The position numbers were made by a program, and so were the translations under genes. A stretch of DNA of 64,000 bases from Stutzerimonas stutzeri KOS6 (GTDB lineage: Bacteria > Pseudomonadota > Gammaproteobacteria > Pseudomonadales > Pseudomonadaceae), in assembly GCF_000307775.2 (NCBI RefSeq), contig NZ_KK020677.1, positions 266,482 to 330,481 on the forward strand. The letters run 5' to 3'. The stretch's first letter is position 1, and each line of letters begins with the position of its first letter. This document shows positions 1 through 9,804 of this stretch, piece after piece. The notes beneath the pieces are model-generated. The model saw only the letters and a list, made by a program, of their open reading frames with translations, did no database searches and was not told the DNA's origin.

Positions 1-258
1 GGGCTGGGTCAGCAGGCTGACGTCGCTGGCCTTGATGTGCTCGAGTTTGTCGGCCGTCAGTTCGTAGTTGCGCTTGCCGTCGGGCAGGTACTGAACGGTG
101 CGCGAATTGATTACATAGAAGTCGACATCGGGCGTCTCGGCGCTGGCAGTGGTGGGCTGCTGCATGAAGCTTTCCGGGCGGATGTTCCAGTAGCCGACGG
201 CCACCAGCAGGGCGGCGATCAGCGTCAGCAGGGCGGCGAAGCGTAGTGTACGGAGCAT
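1..258 (-). CDS. lptC: LptC, LPS export protein (3' end cut by window edge)
   Basis: Inner-membrane bitopic protein of the Lpt bridge that passes LPS from LptBFG to LptA. The 86 codons present begin with an N-terminal membrane anchor (hydrophobic from about residue 6 to 22) and the juxtamembrane sequence GYWNIRPE. After that comes the start of the periplasmic beta-jellyroll, with D-V-D-F-Y-V-I-N and a YLPDG-KR-YELTA stretch typical of pseudomonad LptC. The start ATG is at 258, 8 bp after the kdsC stop, so it is the third gene of a kdsD-kdsC-lptC operon. The remainder lies beyond base 1. The identification rests on the anchor, this opening motif and the gene order. Confidence 0.85.
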   Translation of the reverse strand, partial: MLRTLRFAALLTLIAALLVAVGYWNIRPESFMQQPTTASAETPDVDFYVINSRTVQYLPDGKRNYELTADKLEHIKASDVSLLTQP

Positions 259-266
259 CCAGACCT

Positions 267-791
267 CTACAGGTAAGCGTTCTGCGCTGCTGCCAGGGTG
301 CCCTGGGCGCGCATGATCAGTTCGCAGAACTCGCGTGCCGCGCCCTCGCCGCCGCGGGCCTGAGTCACGCCGTGGGCATGCTCGCGGACGAAGGTGTCGG
401 CGCTGGCGACGGCCATGCCGAGGCCGACGCGGCGTATCACGGGCAGGTCGGGCAGGTCATCGCCGAGATAGGCCACTTCAGAGTAGCTCAGGCCGAGTTC
501 GGCCAGCAGCTCGTCGAGCACGACCAGCTTGTCCTCGCGCCCCTGATACAGGTGCTGGATGCCGAGATTCTGCGCCCGGCGTTCGACCACGGGCGTCTTG
601 CGGCCGCTGATGATCGCAGTGCGTACGCCGGAGTTGATCAGCATCTTGATGCCGTGGCCGTCCAGCGTATTGAAGGTCTTGAACTCGCTGCCATCGGTAA
701 GGAAATAAAGCCGCCCATCGGTGAGCACGCCGTCGACATCGAAGATCGCCAGGCGAATGTCGCGGGCGCGTTGCAGCAGATGCTCGTGCAT
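267..791 (-). CDS. kdsC: KdsC, 3-deoxy-D-manno-octulosonate 8-phosphate phosphatase
   Basis: HAD-superfamily phosphatase that removes phosphate from Kdo-8-phosphate, giving Kdo for the LPS inner core; cytoplasmic. The 174-aa protein has HAD motif I as F-D18-V-D20-G-V-L-T-D, a Ser62-Gly-Arg motif II region, Lys88 and the motif IV acidic cluster G-D111-D112-L-P-D115. It has no cap domain, as expected for the tetrameric C0-type KdsC family. Its ATG overlaps the kdsD stop by 1 bp, indicating translational coupling. The length is normal for the family. Confidence 0.95.
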   Translation of the reverse strand: MHEHLLQRARDIRLAIFDVDGVLTDGRLYFLTDGSEFKTFNTLDGHGIKMLINSGVRTAIISGRKTPVVERRAQNLGIQHLYQGREDKLVVLDELLAELGLSYSEVAYLGDDLPDLPVIRRVGLGMAVASADTFVREHAHGVTQARGGEGAAREFCELIMRAQGTLAAAQNAYL

Positions 792-1765
792 TACATCACC
801 CCCGCGCGCAGCAGGTCGTGCATGTTCAGGGCGCCAATCGGCAGCTGGCCGTCGTCGATCACCACCAGCGAGCTGATGTTGTGATCCTCCATGATCTTCA
901 GGGCCTCGGCGGCGAGCATCTCGGCATGGGCGGTCTTGCCGTGCACGGTCATTACCTCGTCGATAGGGGTCTGGCGAACGTCCACGCCCTTGTCCAGTGC
1001 ACGGCGAAGGTCGCCGTCGGTGAATATCCCGGCCAGCCGGCCGTCCGCTTCGACGATGACGGTCATGCCCAGGCCTTTCTGGGTCATCTCCAGCAGTGCA
1101 TCGCGCAGCGATGTGCCGCGCCCGACTCTGGGCAGGCGCTCACCGGTATGCATGACATGCTCGACCTTGAGCAGCAGGCGCCGGCCCAGGGCGCCGCCTG
1201 GGTGGGAGAAGGCGAAATCTTCGGCGGTGAAGCCGCGGGCTTCGAGCAGTGCGATGGCCAGGGCATCGCCGAGCACCAGGCTGGCGGTGGTCGAGGAGGT
1301 CGGTGCGAGGTTCAGCGGGCAGGCTTCGATGGCGACGCTGGCGTCCAGATTGACTGCGGCGGCCTTGGCCAGAACCGAGCCCGGGTTGCCGGTCATGCTG
1401 ATCAGGGTGATGCCGAGACGCTTGATCAGCGGCAGCAACGTGACGATTTCGCTGGTGGTGCCGGAATTGGACAGGGCCAGGACCACGTCGTCCTGGGTAA
1501 TCATGCCCATGTCGCCGTGGCTGGCTTCTGCCGGGTGCACGAAAAAGGCTGCTGTTCCGGTGCTGGCCAGGGTGGCCGCAATCTTGCGTCCGATATGCCC
1601 GGATTTGCCCATCCCAACCACGACGACCCGGCCCTTGCAGCCGAGGATCAGCTCGCAGGCCTGTACGAAGTCCGCGTCGATACGCGCATTCAGCTGCTCA
1701 ACTGCCTCGATTTCCAGGCGGATGGTGCGTTGCGCGGTTTCGATCAACTGGCTGCTCTGGCTCAT
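791..1765 (-). CDS. kdsD: KdsD, D-arabinose 5-phosphate isomerase
   Basis: Interconverts ribulose-5-phosphate and arabinose-5-phosphate, the first committed precursor of Kdo. The 324-aa protein has an N-terminal SIS sugar isomerase domain (about residues 40-185) with GMGKSG at 51-56, ASHGDMG at 81-87 and the signature FSHPGGALGRR at 186-196. A C-terminal pair of CBS domains follows (about 205-324). It is the first gene of the minus-strand kdsD-kdsC-lptC operon and is divergent from mlaF. Confidence 0.95.
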   Translation of the reverse strand: MSQSSQLIETAQRTIRLEIEAVEQLNARIDADFVQACELILGCKGRVVVVGMGKSGHIGRKIAATLASTGTAAFFVHPAEASHGDMGMITQDDVVLALSNSGTTSEIVTLLPLIKRLGITLISMTGNPGSVLAKAAAVNLDASVAIEACPLNLAPTSSTTASLVLGDALAIALLEARGFTAEDFAFSHPGGALGRRLLLKVEHVMHTGERLPRVGRGTSLRDALLEMTQKGLGMTVIVEADGRLAGIFTDGDLRRALDKGVDVRQTPIDEVMTVHGKTAHAEMLAAEALKIMEDHNISSLVVIDDGQLPIGALNMHDLLRAGVM

Positions 1766-1797
1766 GGCTGGCGAGGTCGTCCGATTAAAAGGCGGGG

Positions 1798-1826
1798 ATT
1801 ATAGCGAGAAACGGGTTGGTGCTCAT
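1798..1826 (-). promoter_or_regulatory. Candidate sigma-70 promoter of kdsD-kdsC-lptC
   Basis: On the minus strand a perfect -10 TATAAT lies at 1803-1798. With a 17-nt spacer it is preceded by a weak -35 ATGAGC (1826-1821). It sits about 35 bp upstream of the kdsD ATG in the divergent kdsD/mla intergenic region. This is a prediction from hexamers only. Confidence 0.5.
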
Positions 1827-1933
1827 CGAAAATGTCGGCGCCGAGGTGTTGCCGCGTCATGCCGATTCGATCACCGCCGGCTGAAGCGAAGCTTAACGGC
1901 CTGTGGCCAGTCATCTGCGGAAACGCTCGTCGG

Positions 1934-1962
1934 TTGGGCGCTTCGGGGCGCGGTGCTATAGT
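1934..1962 (+). promoter_or_regulatory. Candidate sigma-70 promoter of the mla operon
   Basis: TTGGGC (1934-1939), a 17-nt spacer and TATAGT (1957-1962) lie about 80 bp upstream of the mlaF start. The -35 is only moderately good and the -10 is strong. It is the only well-spaced pair I found on this strand in the 280-bp divergent region. Confidence 0.45.
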
Positions 1963-2045
1963 GCGCGGCCGAAAACGGTCAGGCAGAAAGTATCCCGGCG
2001 TCATCGGGAGCCGTCTGTTTCGCAGACTGCATGCAAGGAGACCAG

Positions 2046-2864
2046 ATGAGCGCCTGTAATGACTACGCCGTCGAGCTGAAGGGCGTCACCTTCAAGCGCG
2101 GTGAGCGCAGTATCTTCGATCACGTCGATATCGCCATTCCGCGAGGTAAGGTGACGGCCATCATGGGGCCGTCCGGATGCGGCAAGACGACCCTGTTGCG
2201 GCTGATCGCCGCTCAGCTGATGCCCTCGCGGGGCGAGGTCTGGGTGGCTGGTAAAAACCTGCCGGGCCTCTCGCGCAGCGAGCTGTTCGACATGCGCAAG
2301 CAGATGGGCGTGCTGTTCCAGAGCGGCGCGTTGTTCACCGACCTCGACGTGTTCGAGAACGTCGCGTTTCCGTTGCGCGTGCATACTCGGCTGCCCGAGG
2401 AAATGATCCGTGACATCGTGCTGATGAAGCTTCAGGCGGTGGGCTTGCGGGGTGCCATCGAATTGATGCCCGACGAGCTGTCCGGCGGCATGAAGCGGCG
2501 TGTCGCGCTGGCACGGGCGATTGCCCTCGACCCGCAGATCCTGATGTACGACGAGCCGTTCGCCGGCCAGGACCCGATCGCGATGGGTGTGCTGGTCCGC
2601 CTGATCCGTCTGCTCAACGATGCCCTGGGGATCACCAGCATCGTTGTGTCCCATGATCTGGCGGAGACTGCATCCATTGCCGATTACATCTACGTGGTGG
2701 GCGATGGCCAGGTATTGGGGCAGGGGGCTCCGGCCGAGCTGATGGAATCGGACAATCCGCGTATCAGGCAATTCATGAAGGGCTCGGCCGACGGTCCGGT
2801 TCCTTTCCATTTTCCGGCGCCGGCCTATGCCGACGATCTGCTGGGAGGTACTTCCGATGCGTAA
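2046..2864 (+). CDS. mlaF: MlaF, phospholipid ABC transporter ATPase
   Basis: Cytoplasmic ATPase of the MlaFEDB complex, which moves phospholipids between the inner membrane and periplasmic MlaC to keep the outer membrane asymmetric (the Ttg2 system in pseudomonads). The 272-aa product has Walker [10 protein letters not shown] at 41-49, the ABC signature ELSGGMKRR, Walker B ILMYDEPF and a switch His in VVSHDL. I prefer the ATG at 2046 because AAGGAG (2035-2040) sits 5 nt before it; an in-frame ATG at 2031 precedes that site and lacks one of its own. The stop overlaps mlaE by 8 bp. Confidence 0.96.
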   Translation: MSACNDYAVELKGVTFKRGERSIFDHVDIAIPRGKVTAIMGPSGCGKTTLLRLIAAQLMPSRGEVWVAGKNLPGLSRSELFDMRKQMGVLFQSGALFTDLDVFENVAFPLRVHTRLPEEMIRDIVLMKLQAVGLRGAIELMPDELSGGMKRRVALARAIALDPQILMYDEPFAGQDPIAMGVLVRLIRLLNDALGITSIVVSHDLAETASIADYIYVVGDGQVLGQGAPAELMESDNPRIRQFMKGSADGPVPFHFPAPAYADDLLGGTSDA

Positions 2865-3654
2865 GCGCTCCCTGTTGGACCGGATTGCTCTGCTCGGTCG
2901 CGCCGGCCTCGATGTCGTGGCGGCGCTGGGGCGCTCGACGATATTCCTCGGGCATGCGTTGTTCGGTCGCAGCGGCCTGCACAATGGTTTTTCCCTGCTG
3001 GTGAAGCAGCTGTACTCCGTTGGCGTCTTGTCGCTGGCGATTGTCGTGGTGTCCGGTATCTTCATCGGTATGGTGCTGGCGCTGCAGGGCTACAACATTC
3101 TCAGCAGCTATGGCTCGGAGCAGGCGGTCGGGCAGATGGTCGCGCTGACCCTGCTGCGTGAGCTCGGGCCGGTGGTTACCGCGTTGCTCTTCGCCGGTCG
3201 CGCCGGCTCGGCACTGGCGGCCGAAATCGGCAACATGAAGTCCACCGAACAGCTCTCGAGCCTGGAAATGATCGGTGTCGATCCGCTCAAGTACATCATT
3301 GCGCCGCGCCTGTGGGCCGGGTTCATTTCGCTGCCGTTGCTGACGCTGATCTTCAATGTGGTCGGGATCTGGGGCGGTGCGATGGTCGCGGTGGACTGGC
3401 TGGGCGTATTCGAAGGTTCGTTCTGGGCGAACATGCAGAACAGTGTCGACTTCCATTCGGATGTGCTCAACGGCGTGATCAAGAGCGTCGTGTTTGCGCT
3501 GGTGGTCACCTGGATCGCCGTGTTTCAGGGCTATGACTGCGAGCCGACGTCTGAAGGTATCAGTCGCGCCACCACCCGGACCGTGGTGTACGCCTCGCTG
3601 GCGGTGCTCGGCCTCGATTTTATTTTGACCGCGTTGATGTTTGGAGATTTCTGA
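2857..3654 (+). CDS. mlaE: MlaE, phospholipid ABC transporter permease
   Basis: Inner-membrane permease of the Mla system (MlaE/YrbE family), 265 aa. Several hydrophobic segments surround the family core [24 protein letters not shown], broadly residues 95-125. The start at 2857 has GGGAGG 9 nt upstream and overlaps mlaF by 8 bp; an upstream in-frame ATG at 2827 lies inside mlaF and is less likely. Its stop overlaps the mlaD start by one base. Confidence 0.96.
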   Translation: MRKRSLLDRIALLGRAGLDVVAALGRSTIFLGHALFGRSGLHNGFSLLVKQLYSVGVLSLAIVVVSGIFIGMVLALQGYNILSSYGSEQAVGQMVALTLLRELGPVVTALLFAGRAGSALAAEIGNMKSTEQLSSLEMIGVDPLKYIIAPRLWAGFISLPLLTLIFNVVGIWGGAMVAVDWLGVFEGSFWANMQNSVDFHSDVLNGVIKSVVFALVVTWIAVFQGYDCEPTSEGISRATTRTVVYASLAVLGLDFILTALMFGDF

Positions 3655-4112
3655 TGCGTAACCGCACACTGGAGTTGGGTGTCGGCCTGTTCCTGCTTGC
3701 CGGCCTGCTGGCCTTGCTGTTGCTGTCGCTGCGCGTCAGCGGGTTGAGCGTGGCCAGCGCCGATACATACAAGCTGTATGCCTATTTCGACAATATTGCC
3801 GGTTTGACGGTCCGATCGAAGGTGACCATGGCGGGCGTGACCATCGGCAAGGTCACGGCGATCGATCTGGATCGCGACAGCTACACCGGACGAGTGACCC
3901 TGGAAATTCAGCAGGACGTGAATATCCTGCCTGCCGACTCCACTGCCTCGATCCTCACTGCCGGCCTGCTGGGCGAGAAGTACGTCGGAATCAGCGTGGG
4001 CGGCGATGACCAGTTGCTGGAAGATGGCGACACCATCCAGGACACGCAGTCCTCGTTGGTGCTCGAAGATCTGATCGGCAAGTTCCTGCTCAACTCGGTT
4101 AACAAGGACTGA
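3654..4112 (+). CDS. mlaD: MlaD, MCE-domain phospholipid-binding subunit
   Basis: Membrane-anchored periplasmic subunit that forms the hexameric lipid channel of MlaFEDB. It has 152 aa: one N-terminal transmembrane segment (about residues 6-28) and a single MCE domain, whose core reads F-D-N-I-A-G-L-T-V-R-S-K-V-T-M-A-G-V followed by AGLLGEKYVGIS. The length is normal for proteobacterial MlaD. The start is coupled to mlaE through TGATG. Confidence 0.95.
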   Translation: MRNRTLELGVGLFLLAGLLALLLLSLRVSGLSVASADTYKLYAYFDNIAGLTVRSKVTMAGVTIGKVTAIDLDRDSYTGRVTLEIQQDVNILPADSTASILTAGLLGEKYVGISVGGDDQLLEDGDTIQDTQSSLVLEDLIGKFLLNSVNKD

Positions 4113-4123
4113 AGGAGATATCC

Positions 4124-4771
4124 ATGATCCCTGCCCTGCGACGCGGCCTGCTGATACTGCTGGCTATGCTGCCCATGTTCTCTCACGCCGCGCTGACGGC
4201 TCATCAGGTCATTCAGCAGACCACCGATGAACTGCTGGCCGACCTCAAGGCCAACAAGGAGCAGTACCGCAGTGATCCGGCGGCCTTCTACGATTCGCTG
4301 AACCAGATACTCGGTCCGGTGGTGGATGCCGAAGGCATTTCGCGCAGCATCATGACGGTGAAGTACTCGCGCAACGCCAGTCCCGATCAGATGATGCGCT
4401 TTCAGGAGAACTTCAAGCGCAGCCTGATGCAGTTCTATGGCAATGCCTTGCTGGAATACAACAATCAGCAGATTCGGGTCCTGCCGCCGAGCGGCAAGCA
4501 GGACGCCAAGCGCACCAGCGTCGGTATGGAAGTGATAGGACGCCAGGGCGAGGTCTATCCGGTGTCGTACACCATGGTCAATGATGGCGAATGGCGCGTG
4601 CGCAACGTGATCATCAATGGCATCAACATCGGCAAGCTGTTCCGCGATCAGTTCGCCGATTCCATGCAGCGCAATGGCGGTGACCTGGACAAGACCATCG
4701 ACGGTTGGGCCGAAGTGGTGGCGCGTGCCAAGGACACCGATGCCGGGCAGCAGGCTGCGGGCGATGAGTGA
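4124..4771 (+). CDS. mlaC: MlaC, periplasmic phospholipid shuttle
   Basis: Soluble periplasmic carrier that ferries phospholipid between the MlaA-porin complex and MlaFEDB (Ttg2D/Tol-tolerance family). The 215-aa precursor has a Sec signal peptide with an Arg-rich start and predicted cleavage after SHA, near residue 22. The mature domain shows the family features F-Y-D-S-L-N-Q-I and VRNVIINGINIGKLFRDQF. GAAGGAGAT precedes the start. The last 8 bp overlap mlaB. Confidence 0.95.
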   Translation: MIPALRRGLLILLAMLPMFSHAALTAHQVIQQTTDELLADLKANKEQYRSDPAAFYDSLNQILGPVVDAEGISRSIMTVKYSRNASPDQMMRFQENFKRSLMQFYGNALLEYNNQQIRVLPPSGKQDAKRTSVGMEVIGRQGEVYPVSYTMVNDGEWRVRNVIINGINIGKLFRDQFADSMQRNGGDLDKTIDGWAEVVARAKDTDAGQQAAGDE

Positions 4772-5078
4772 GGCGCGAATCGAACGTGGTGGCGAAGGCG
4801 AGTTGCGCCTGATCGGTGTGCTGGATTACAGCAGCGGACCCGCCCTGCGCGAGGCTGGGCGGATGCTGATCGCCGGAAGCCGTGCGCCGCTGACGCTGGA
4901 TTGTTCGGCTGTCGAACGCTCCAGCAGTGTCGGCTTGTCTCTGCTGCTGGCGTTCATGCGTGACGCCAGGTCGGCCAATATCGATCTGCGCGTCAGTGCC
5001 TTGCCGGACGATATGCAGAAGATTGCCAAGGTATCCGGCTTGCTGGAGATCCTTCCGCTGGAAGCACCCCGGACTTAA
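4764..5078 (+). CDS. mlaB: MlaB, STAS-domain subunit of the Mla transporter
   Basis: Small cytoplasmic STAS protein (104 aa) that binds MlaF and is required for transporter assembly and activity. The sequence follows the STAS pattern: G-V-L-D-Y strand, then LDCSAVERSSSVGLSLL around residues 45-61, the loop-helix corresponding to the phosphorylatable or anti-sigma-antagonist site. The start at 4764 lies inside mlaC in another frame; a longer in-frame extension upstream is rejected because it would cover 150 bp of mlaC. Confidence 0.93.
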   Translation: MSEARIERGGEGELRLIGVLDYSSGPALREAGRMLIAGSRAPLTLDCSAVERSSSVGLSLLLAFMRDARSANIDLRVSALPDDMQKIAKVSGLLEILPLEAPRT

Positions 5079-5094
5079 CTAAGGAAACAGCCGT

Positions 5095-5586
5095 ATGAAA
5101 CTGCGCTGGGCGGAAGAGCTGCGCGATAGCGTGCACGAACTGGCCGAATCGCTGGGTAACCTGCTGGTCGAGAGCTTTCATTACCTGGCGCTGTTCGCCA
5201 TTGGCGCGGTGACGGCCTGGGCGGCAGTCATTGCCTTTCTCGGCATGGTCGAGAAAGGGCACATCACGGTCGATGACATCCTGCTGCTGTTCATCTACCT
5301 CGAGCTGGGTGCGATGGTCGGGATCTACTTCAAGACCAACCACATGCCGGTGCGGTTTCTGATCTATGTCGCGATCACTGCGCTGACTCGTCTGCTGATC
5401 TCCGATATTTCCCATCACCACCGCCCGGACATGGGCGTGGTCTACGTCTCCGGCGCAATCCTGCTGCTGGCGCTGGCCATTCTGGTGGTGCGCTTCGCCT
5501 CGTCACGCTTTCCGGCCGTGCAGAACAACACGGACAGGGCGCGGCATTCGCGCAGTCGAGACCAGGGTGCCGAGACCATCGACTGA
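5095..5586 (+). CDS. PsiE-family membrane protein
   Basis: A 163-aa protein with four predicted transmembrane segments (roughly residues 27-49, 57-76, 82-100 and 118-140). It contains the PsiE-family pattern around FLGMVEKGHITVDDILLLFIYLELGAMVGIYF and the conserved polar loop FKTNHMPVRFLIYVAITALTR. PsiE is phosphate-starvation inducible in E. coli but its function is unknown, and no Pho box was recognised here. It lies 16 bp after mlaB with its own ribosome-binding site (AAGGAA), so it may be co-transcribed with mla. Confidence 0.8.
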   Translation: MKLRWAEELRDSVHELAESLGNLLVESFHYLALFAIGAVTAWAAVIAFLGMVEKGHITVDDILLLFIYLELGAMVGIYFKTNHMPVRFLIYVAITALTRLLISDISHHHRPDMGVVYVSGAILLLALAILVVRFASSRFPAVQNNTDRARHSRSRDQGAETID

Positions 5587-5630
5587 AACTTGAGCACCGT
5601 TCGGGGCCGATCGGTCGGGGCGGGGTTCGC

Positions 5631-5648
5631 AGCCTTCGGGCTTTTTTG
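5631..5648 (+). terminator. Short rho-independent terminator candidate
   Basis: Stem AGCC-TTCG-GGCT followed directly by TTTTT, 45 bp after the psiE-like gene and upstream of ibaG. The tetraloop is stable but the stem is only 4 bp, so termination may be partial. Confidence 0.45.
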
Positions 5649-5693
5649 TATGATGGCCGGCCCGTGCGCGTCCTGCGCCGATCGAGGTTGAAC

Positions 5694-7305
<1,612 letters not shown>

Positions 7306-7320
7306 GGCGCAGCGTCTTCA

Positions 7321-7346
7321 TGTAGGAGCCAGCTTGCTGGCGATCA
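7321..7346. repeat. REP element, murA-hisG gap
   Basis: TGTAGGAGCCAGCTTGCTGG continues as CGA. This is the common Pseudomonas REP pattern (GTAGGAGC, palindrome GCCAGC-TT-GCTGGC, then GA), and it shares its core with the element at 16715. No other feature was recognised in the rest of the 108-bp gap apart from the hisG ribosome-binding site AAGGA. Confidence 0.7.
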
Positions 7347-7413
7347 AGCAGTACGAGCCGTCGCCAGTGACCAGGGGCCCTGACGGCCGAAGCGCAACCC
7401 AAGGATTAACGCA

Positions 7414-8046
7414 ATGCTCACCATCGCCCTGTCGAAAGGCCGCATCCTCGACGACACCCTGCCGCTGCTGGCTGCCGCCGGTATCGTGCCCACCGAGAAT
7501 CCGGACAAGAGCCGCAAGCTGATCATCCCGACCACTCAGGATGACGTTCGCCTGCTGATCGTTCGCGCCACCGACGTGCCTACCTACGTCGAGCATGGAG
7601 CGGCCGACCTCGGCGTTGCCGGCAAGGATGTGCTGATGGAGTATGGCGGCCAGGGGCTCTACGAGCCGCTCGATCTGCGAATCGCCAACTGCAAGCTGAT
7701 GACCGCCGGCAAGGTCGGCGCGCCGGAGCCCAAGGGACGCCTGCGCGTCGCGACCAAGTTCGTCAATGTCGCCAAGCGCTACTATGCCGAGCAGGGGCGT
7801 CAGGTCGACATCATCAAGCTGTACGGCTCGATGGAGTTGGCGCCGCTGGTGGGGCTTGCCGACAAGATCATCGACGTGGTCGACACCGGCAACACGCTGC
7901 GCGCCAACGGTCTTGAGCCGCAGGAGCTGATCGCCACGATCAGCTCGCGGCTGGTGGTGAACAAGGCCTCGATGAAGATGCAGCACGCGCGCATCCAGGC
8001 GCTGATCGACACGCTGCACGCCGCGGTTCAGCAGCACCAGCATTGA
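7414..8046 (+). CDS. hisG: HisG, ATP phosphoribosyltransferase (short form)
   Basis: First enzyme of histidine biosynthesis, condensing ATP and PRPP. At 210 aa it is the short form that lacks the C-terminal ACT-like regulatory domain of about 80 residues. Such enzymes need the HisZ subunit for activity and feedback control; hisZ is not in this window. Family motifs seen are the N-terminal [21 protein letters not shown] and the PRPP loop [18 protein letters not shown] segment (here [13 protein letters not shown]). AAGGA lies 9 nt upstream of the ATG. Confidence 0.96.
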   Translation: MLTIALSKGRILDDTLPLLAAAGIVPTENPDKSRKLIIPTTQDDVRLLIVRATDVPTYVEHGAADLGVAGKDVLMEYGGQGLYEPLDLRIANCKLMTAGKVGAPEPKGRLRVATKFVNVAKRYYAEQGRQVDIIKLYGSMELAPLVGLADKIIDVVDTGNTLRANGLEPQELIATISSRLVVNKASMKMQHARIQALIDTLHAAVQQHQH

Positions 8047-8353
8047 TACGCCTCGCGGTCGCTACCGCGCCTGCCTATCCGTGCCATAGCTGAAATTCTC
8101 GGGTGCCCGCACGGTGGGCTTGTTATTCTAGCGGCGCCTGAAAACCTGCCCAAAGTCTGCTGCGTGTCGGCACTGCTGCGTTGAAGACTGGCCCGGAATG
8201 CTCCTTTGCAGTTCGTAAACTGCGCTTCCTCGCCAGCTCTTGCCCTGCATTGCTCCAGCGTGCGTGACTTTGGTCCCGAGTCTGCCTTTCGATTCGCCGT
8301 ACAGACGACGATCGCGAGCAGTTTTTGATGCCTAGTCAACCATGAGGCCCGCC
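8047..8353. other. hisG-hisD intergenic region with a hyphenated inverted repeat
   Basis: A 307-bp gap without a credible gene. Its centre (about 8163-8262) holds a nested inverted repeat. The inner arms are GCAGTT-CGTA-AACTGC (8208-8223). Outer arms AAGACTGGC (8184-8192) and GCCAGCTCTT (8232-8241) pair with one bulge and sit off-centre by about 7 nt. It could be a structured leader or a Pseudomonas intergenic repeat family; I cannot decide between them from the sequence. Confidence 0.45.
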
Positions 8354-9664
8354 ATGACCGCTCCATCCGCCATTCGCCGACTCAACGCTGCCGATGCCGA
8401 CTTCGCTCGTCATCTGGATCATCTGCTGAGCTGGGAAAGCGTCTCCGACGAAGGCGTGAATGCGCGGGTGCTGGAGATCATCAAGGCGGTGCGCGAGCGC
8501 GGCGATGCGGCCCTGGTGGAACTGACCCAGCGTTTCGATGCCCTTGAGGTCGCCTCCATGGCCGATCTGATTCTGCCGCGCGCGCGCCTGGAACAGGCGC
8601 TCGAGCGCATCACCCCGGAGCAGCGCGAAGCGCTCGAAATAGCCGCAGAGCGTGTGCGCAGTTATCACGAGCGGCAGAAGCAGGACTCCTGGACTTACAC
8701 CGAGGCCGACGGCACGGTGCTCGGGCAGAAGGTGACCCCACTGGATCGTGCCGGTCTGTATGTGCCCGGTGGCAAGGCCTCCTATCCTTCCTCGGTGCTG
8801 ATGAATGCGATTCCGGCCAAGGTCGCGGGCGTGCCTGAAGTGGTCATGGTGGTGCCGACGCCGCGTGGCGAAGTCAACGAACTGGTGCTCGCGGCAGCCT
8901 GTATCGCCGGGGTCGACCGGGTATTCACCATCGGTGGCGCCCAGGCCGTCGCGGCGCTGGCTTATGGCACCGAGAGCGTGCCGCCGGTGGACAAGATCGT
9001 TGGTCCGGGCAACATCTACGTCGCCACCGCCAAGCGCCACGTGTTCGGCAAGGTCGGCATCGACATGATCGCCGGGCCTTCGGAAATACTGGTGGTCTGC
9101 GATGGCCAGACCGATCCGGACTGGATCGCCATGGACCTGTTCTCCCAGGCCGAGCACGACGAGGATGCGCAGTCGATTCTGGTCAGCCCTGACGCCGAGT
9201 TCCTCGACCGCGTAGCCGAGAGCATCGCGCGCCTGTTGCCGACGCTCGAGCGTGCCGAGATCGCGCGTACCTCGATCGAGGGCCGTGGCGCCCTGATTCA
9301 GGTGGCCGACATGCAGCAGGCCATCGAAGTGGCCAACCGCATCGCTCCGGAGCATCTGGAACTCTCGGTTGCCGAGCCGGAGCAGTGGCTGCCGCAGATC
9401 CGCCACGCCGGTGCGATCTTCATGGGGCGCTATACCGCAGAAGCGCTGGGCGATTACTGTGCCGGGCCAAACCACGTGTTGCCGACTTCGGGTACCGCGC
9501 GCTTCTCGTCGCCACTGGGCGTGTATGACTTCCAGAAACGCTCGTCGATCATCAATTGCTCGGCCGAGGGTGCCTCGACGCTGGGCAAGGTGGCATCGGT
9601 GCTCGCGCGTGGCGAGTCGCTGACCGCCCACGCCCGCAGCGCGGAATACCGGATCAAAGGCTAG
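8354..9664 (+). CDS. hisD: HisD, histidinol dehydrogenase
   Basis: Zn-dependent NAD enzyme that oxidises L-histidinol to L-histidine, the last two steps of the pathway. The 436-aa product contains the [13 protein letters not shown] core, [14 protein letters not shown], the [13 protein letters not shown] loop, [18 protein letters not shown] and the metal-site region APEHLEL. I chose the ATG at 8354 because GAGG (8345-8348) sits 5 nt upstream; an ATG at 8342 is in frame but would place that motif within the gene. Confidence 0.96.
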   Translation: MTAPSAIRRLNAADADFARHLDHLLSWESVSDEGVNARVLEIIKAVRERGDAALVELTQRFDALEVASMADLILPRARLEQALERITPEQREALEIAAERVRSYHERQKQDSWTYTEADGTVLGQKVTPLDRAGLYVPGGKASYPSSVLMNAIPAKVAGVPEVVMVVPTPRGEVNELVLAAACIAGVDRVFTIGGAQAVAALAYGTESVPPVDKIVGPGNIYVATAKRHVFGKVGIDMIAGPSEILVVCDGQTDPDWIAMDLFSQAEHDEDAQSILVSPDAEFLDRVAESIARLLPTLERAEIARTSIEGRGALIQVADMQQAIEVANRIAPEHLELSVAEPEQWLPQIRHAGAIFMGRYTAEALGDYCAGPNHVLPTSGTARFSSPLGVYDFQKRSSIINCSAEGASTLGKVASVLARGESLTAHARSAEYRIKG

Positions 9665-9696
9665 CGACCAGCTTCAAGCGACAAGTCAGATCGTCG

Positions 9697-9722
9697 GGTG
9701 GGCAGCGCTTTGCTTGCCCACC
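9697..9722. repeat. Intergenic hairpin repeat 1 (hisD-hisC)
   Basis: Perfect 8-bp arms GGTGGGCA and TGCCCACC enclose the 10-nt loop GCGCTTTGCT. It is one of two tandem, similarly built palindromes in the 140-bp hisD-hisC gap and resembles P. stutzeri-type intergenic repeats. Confidence 0.65.
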
Positions 9723-9738
9723 TCAGGCCAACCTGGCA

Positions 9739-9766
9739 GGTGGAAAGCGCTTCGCGCTGTTCCACC
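9739..9766. repeat. Intergenic hairpin repeat 2 (hisD-hisC)
   Basis: Arms GGTGGAA and TTCCACC flank a second inner stem AGCGC-TTC-GCGCT. It is followed by CTACGG, a tail common to repeats of this type. It lies 16 bp after repeat 1, in the same overall GGTGG...CCACC design. Confidence 0.65.
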
Positions 9767-9804
9767 CTACGGCAAACCGACCACATTCGAGGAGAGAAGG
9801 GCGG

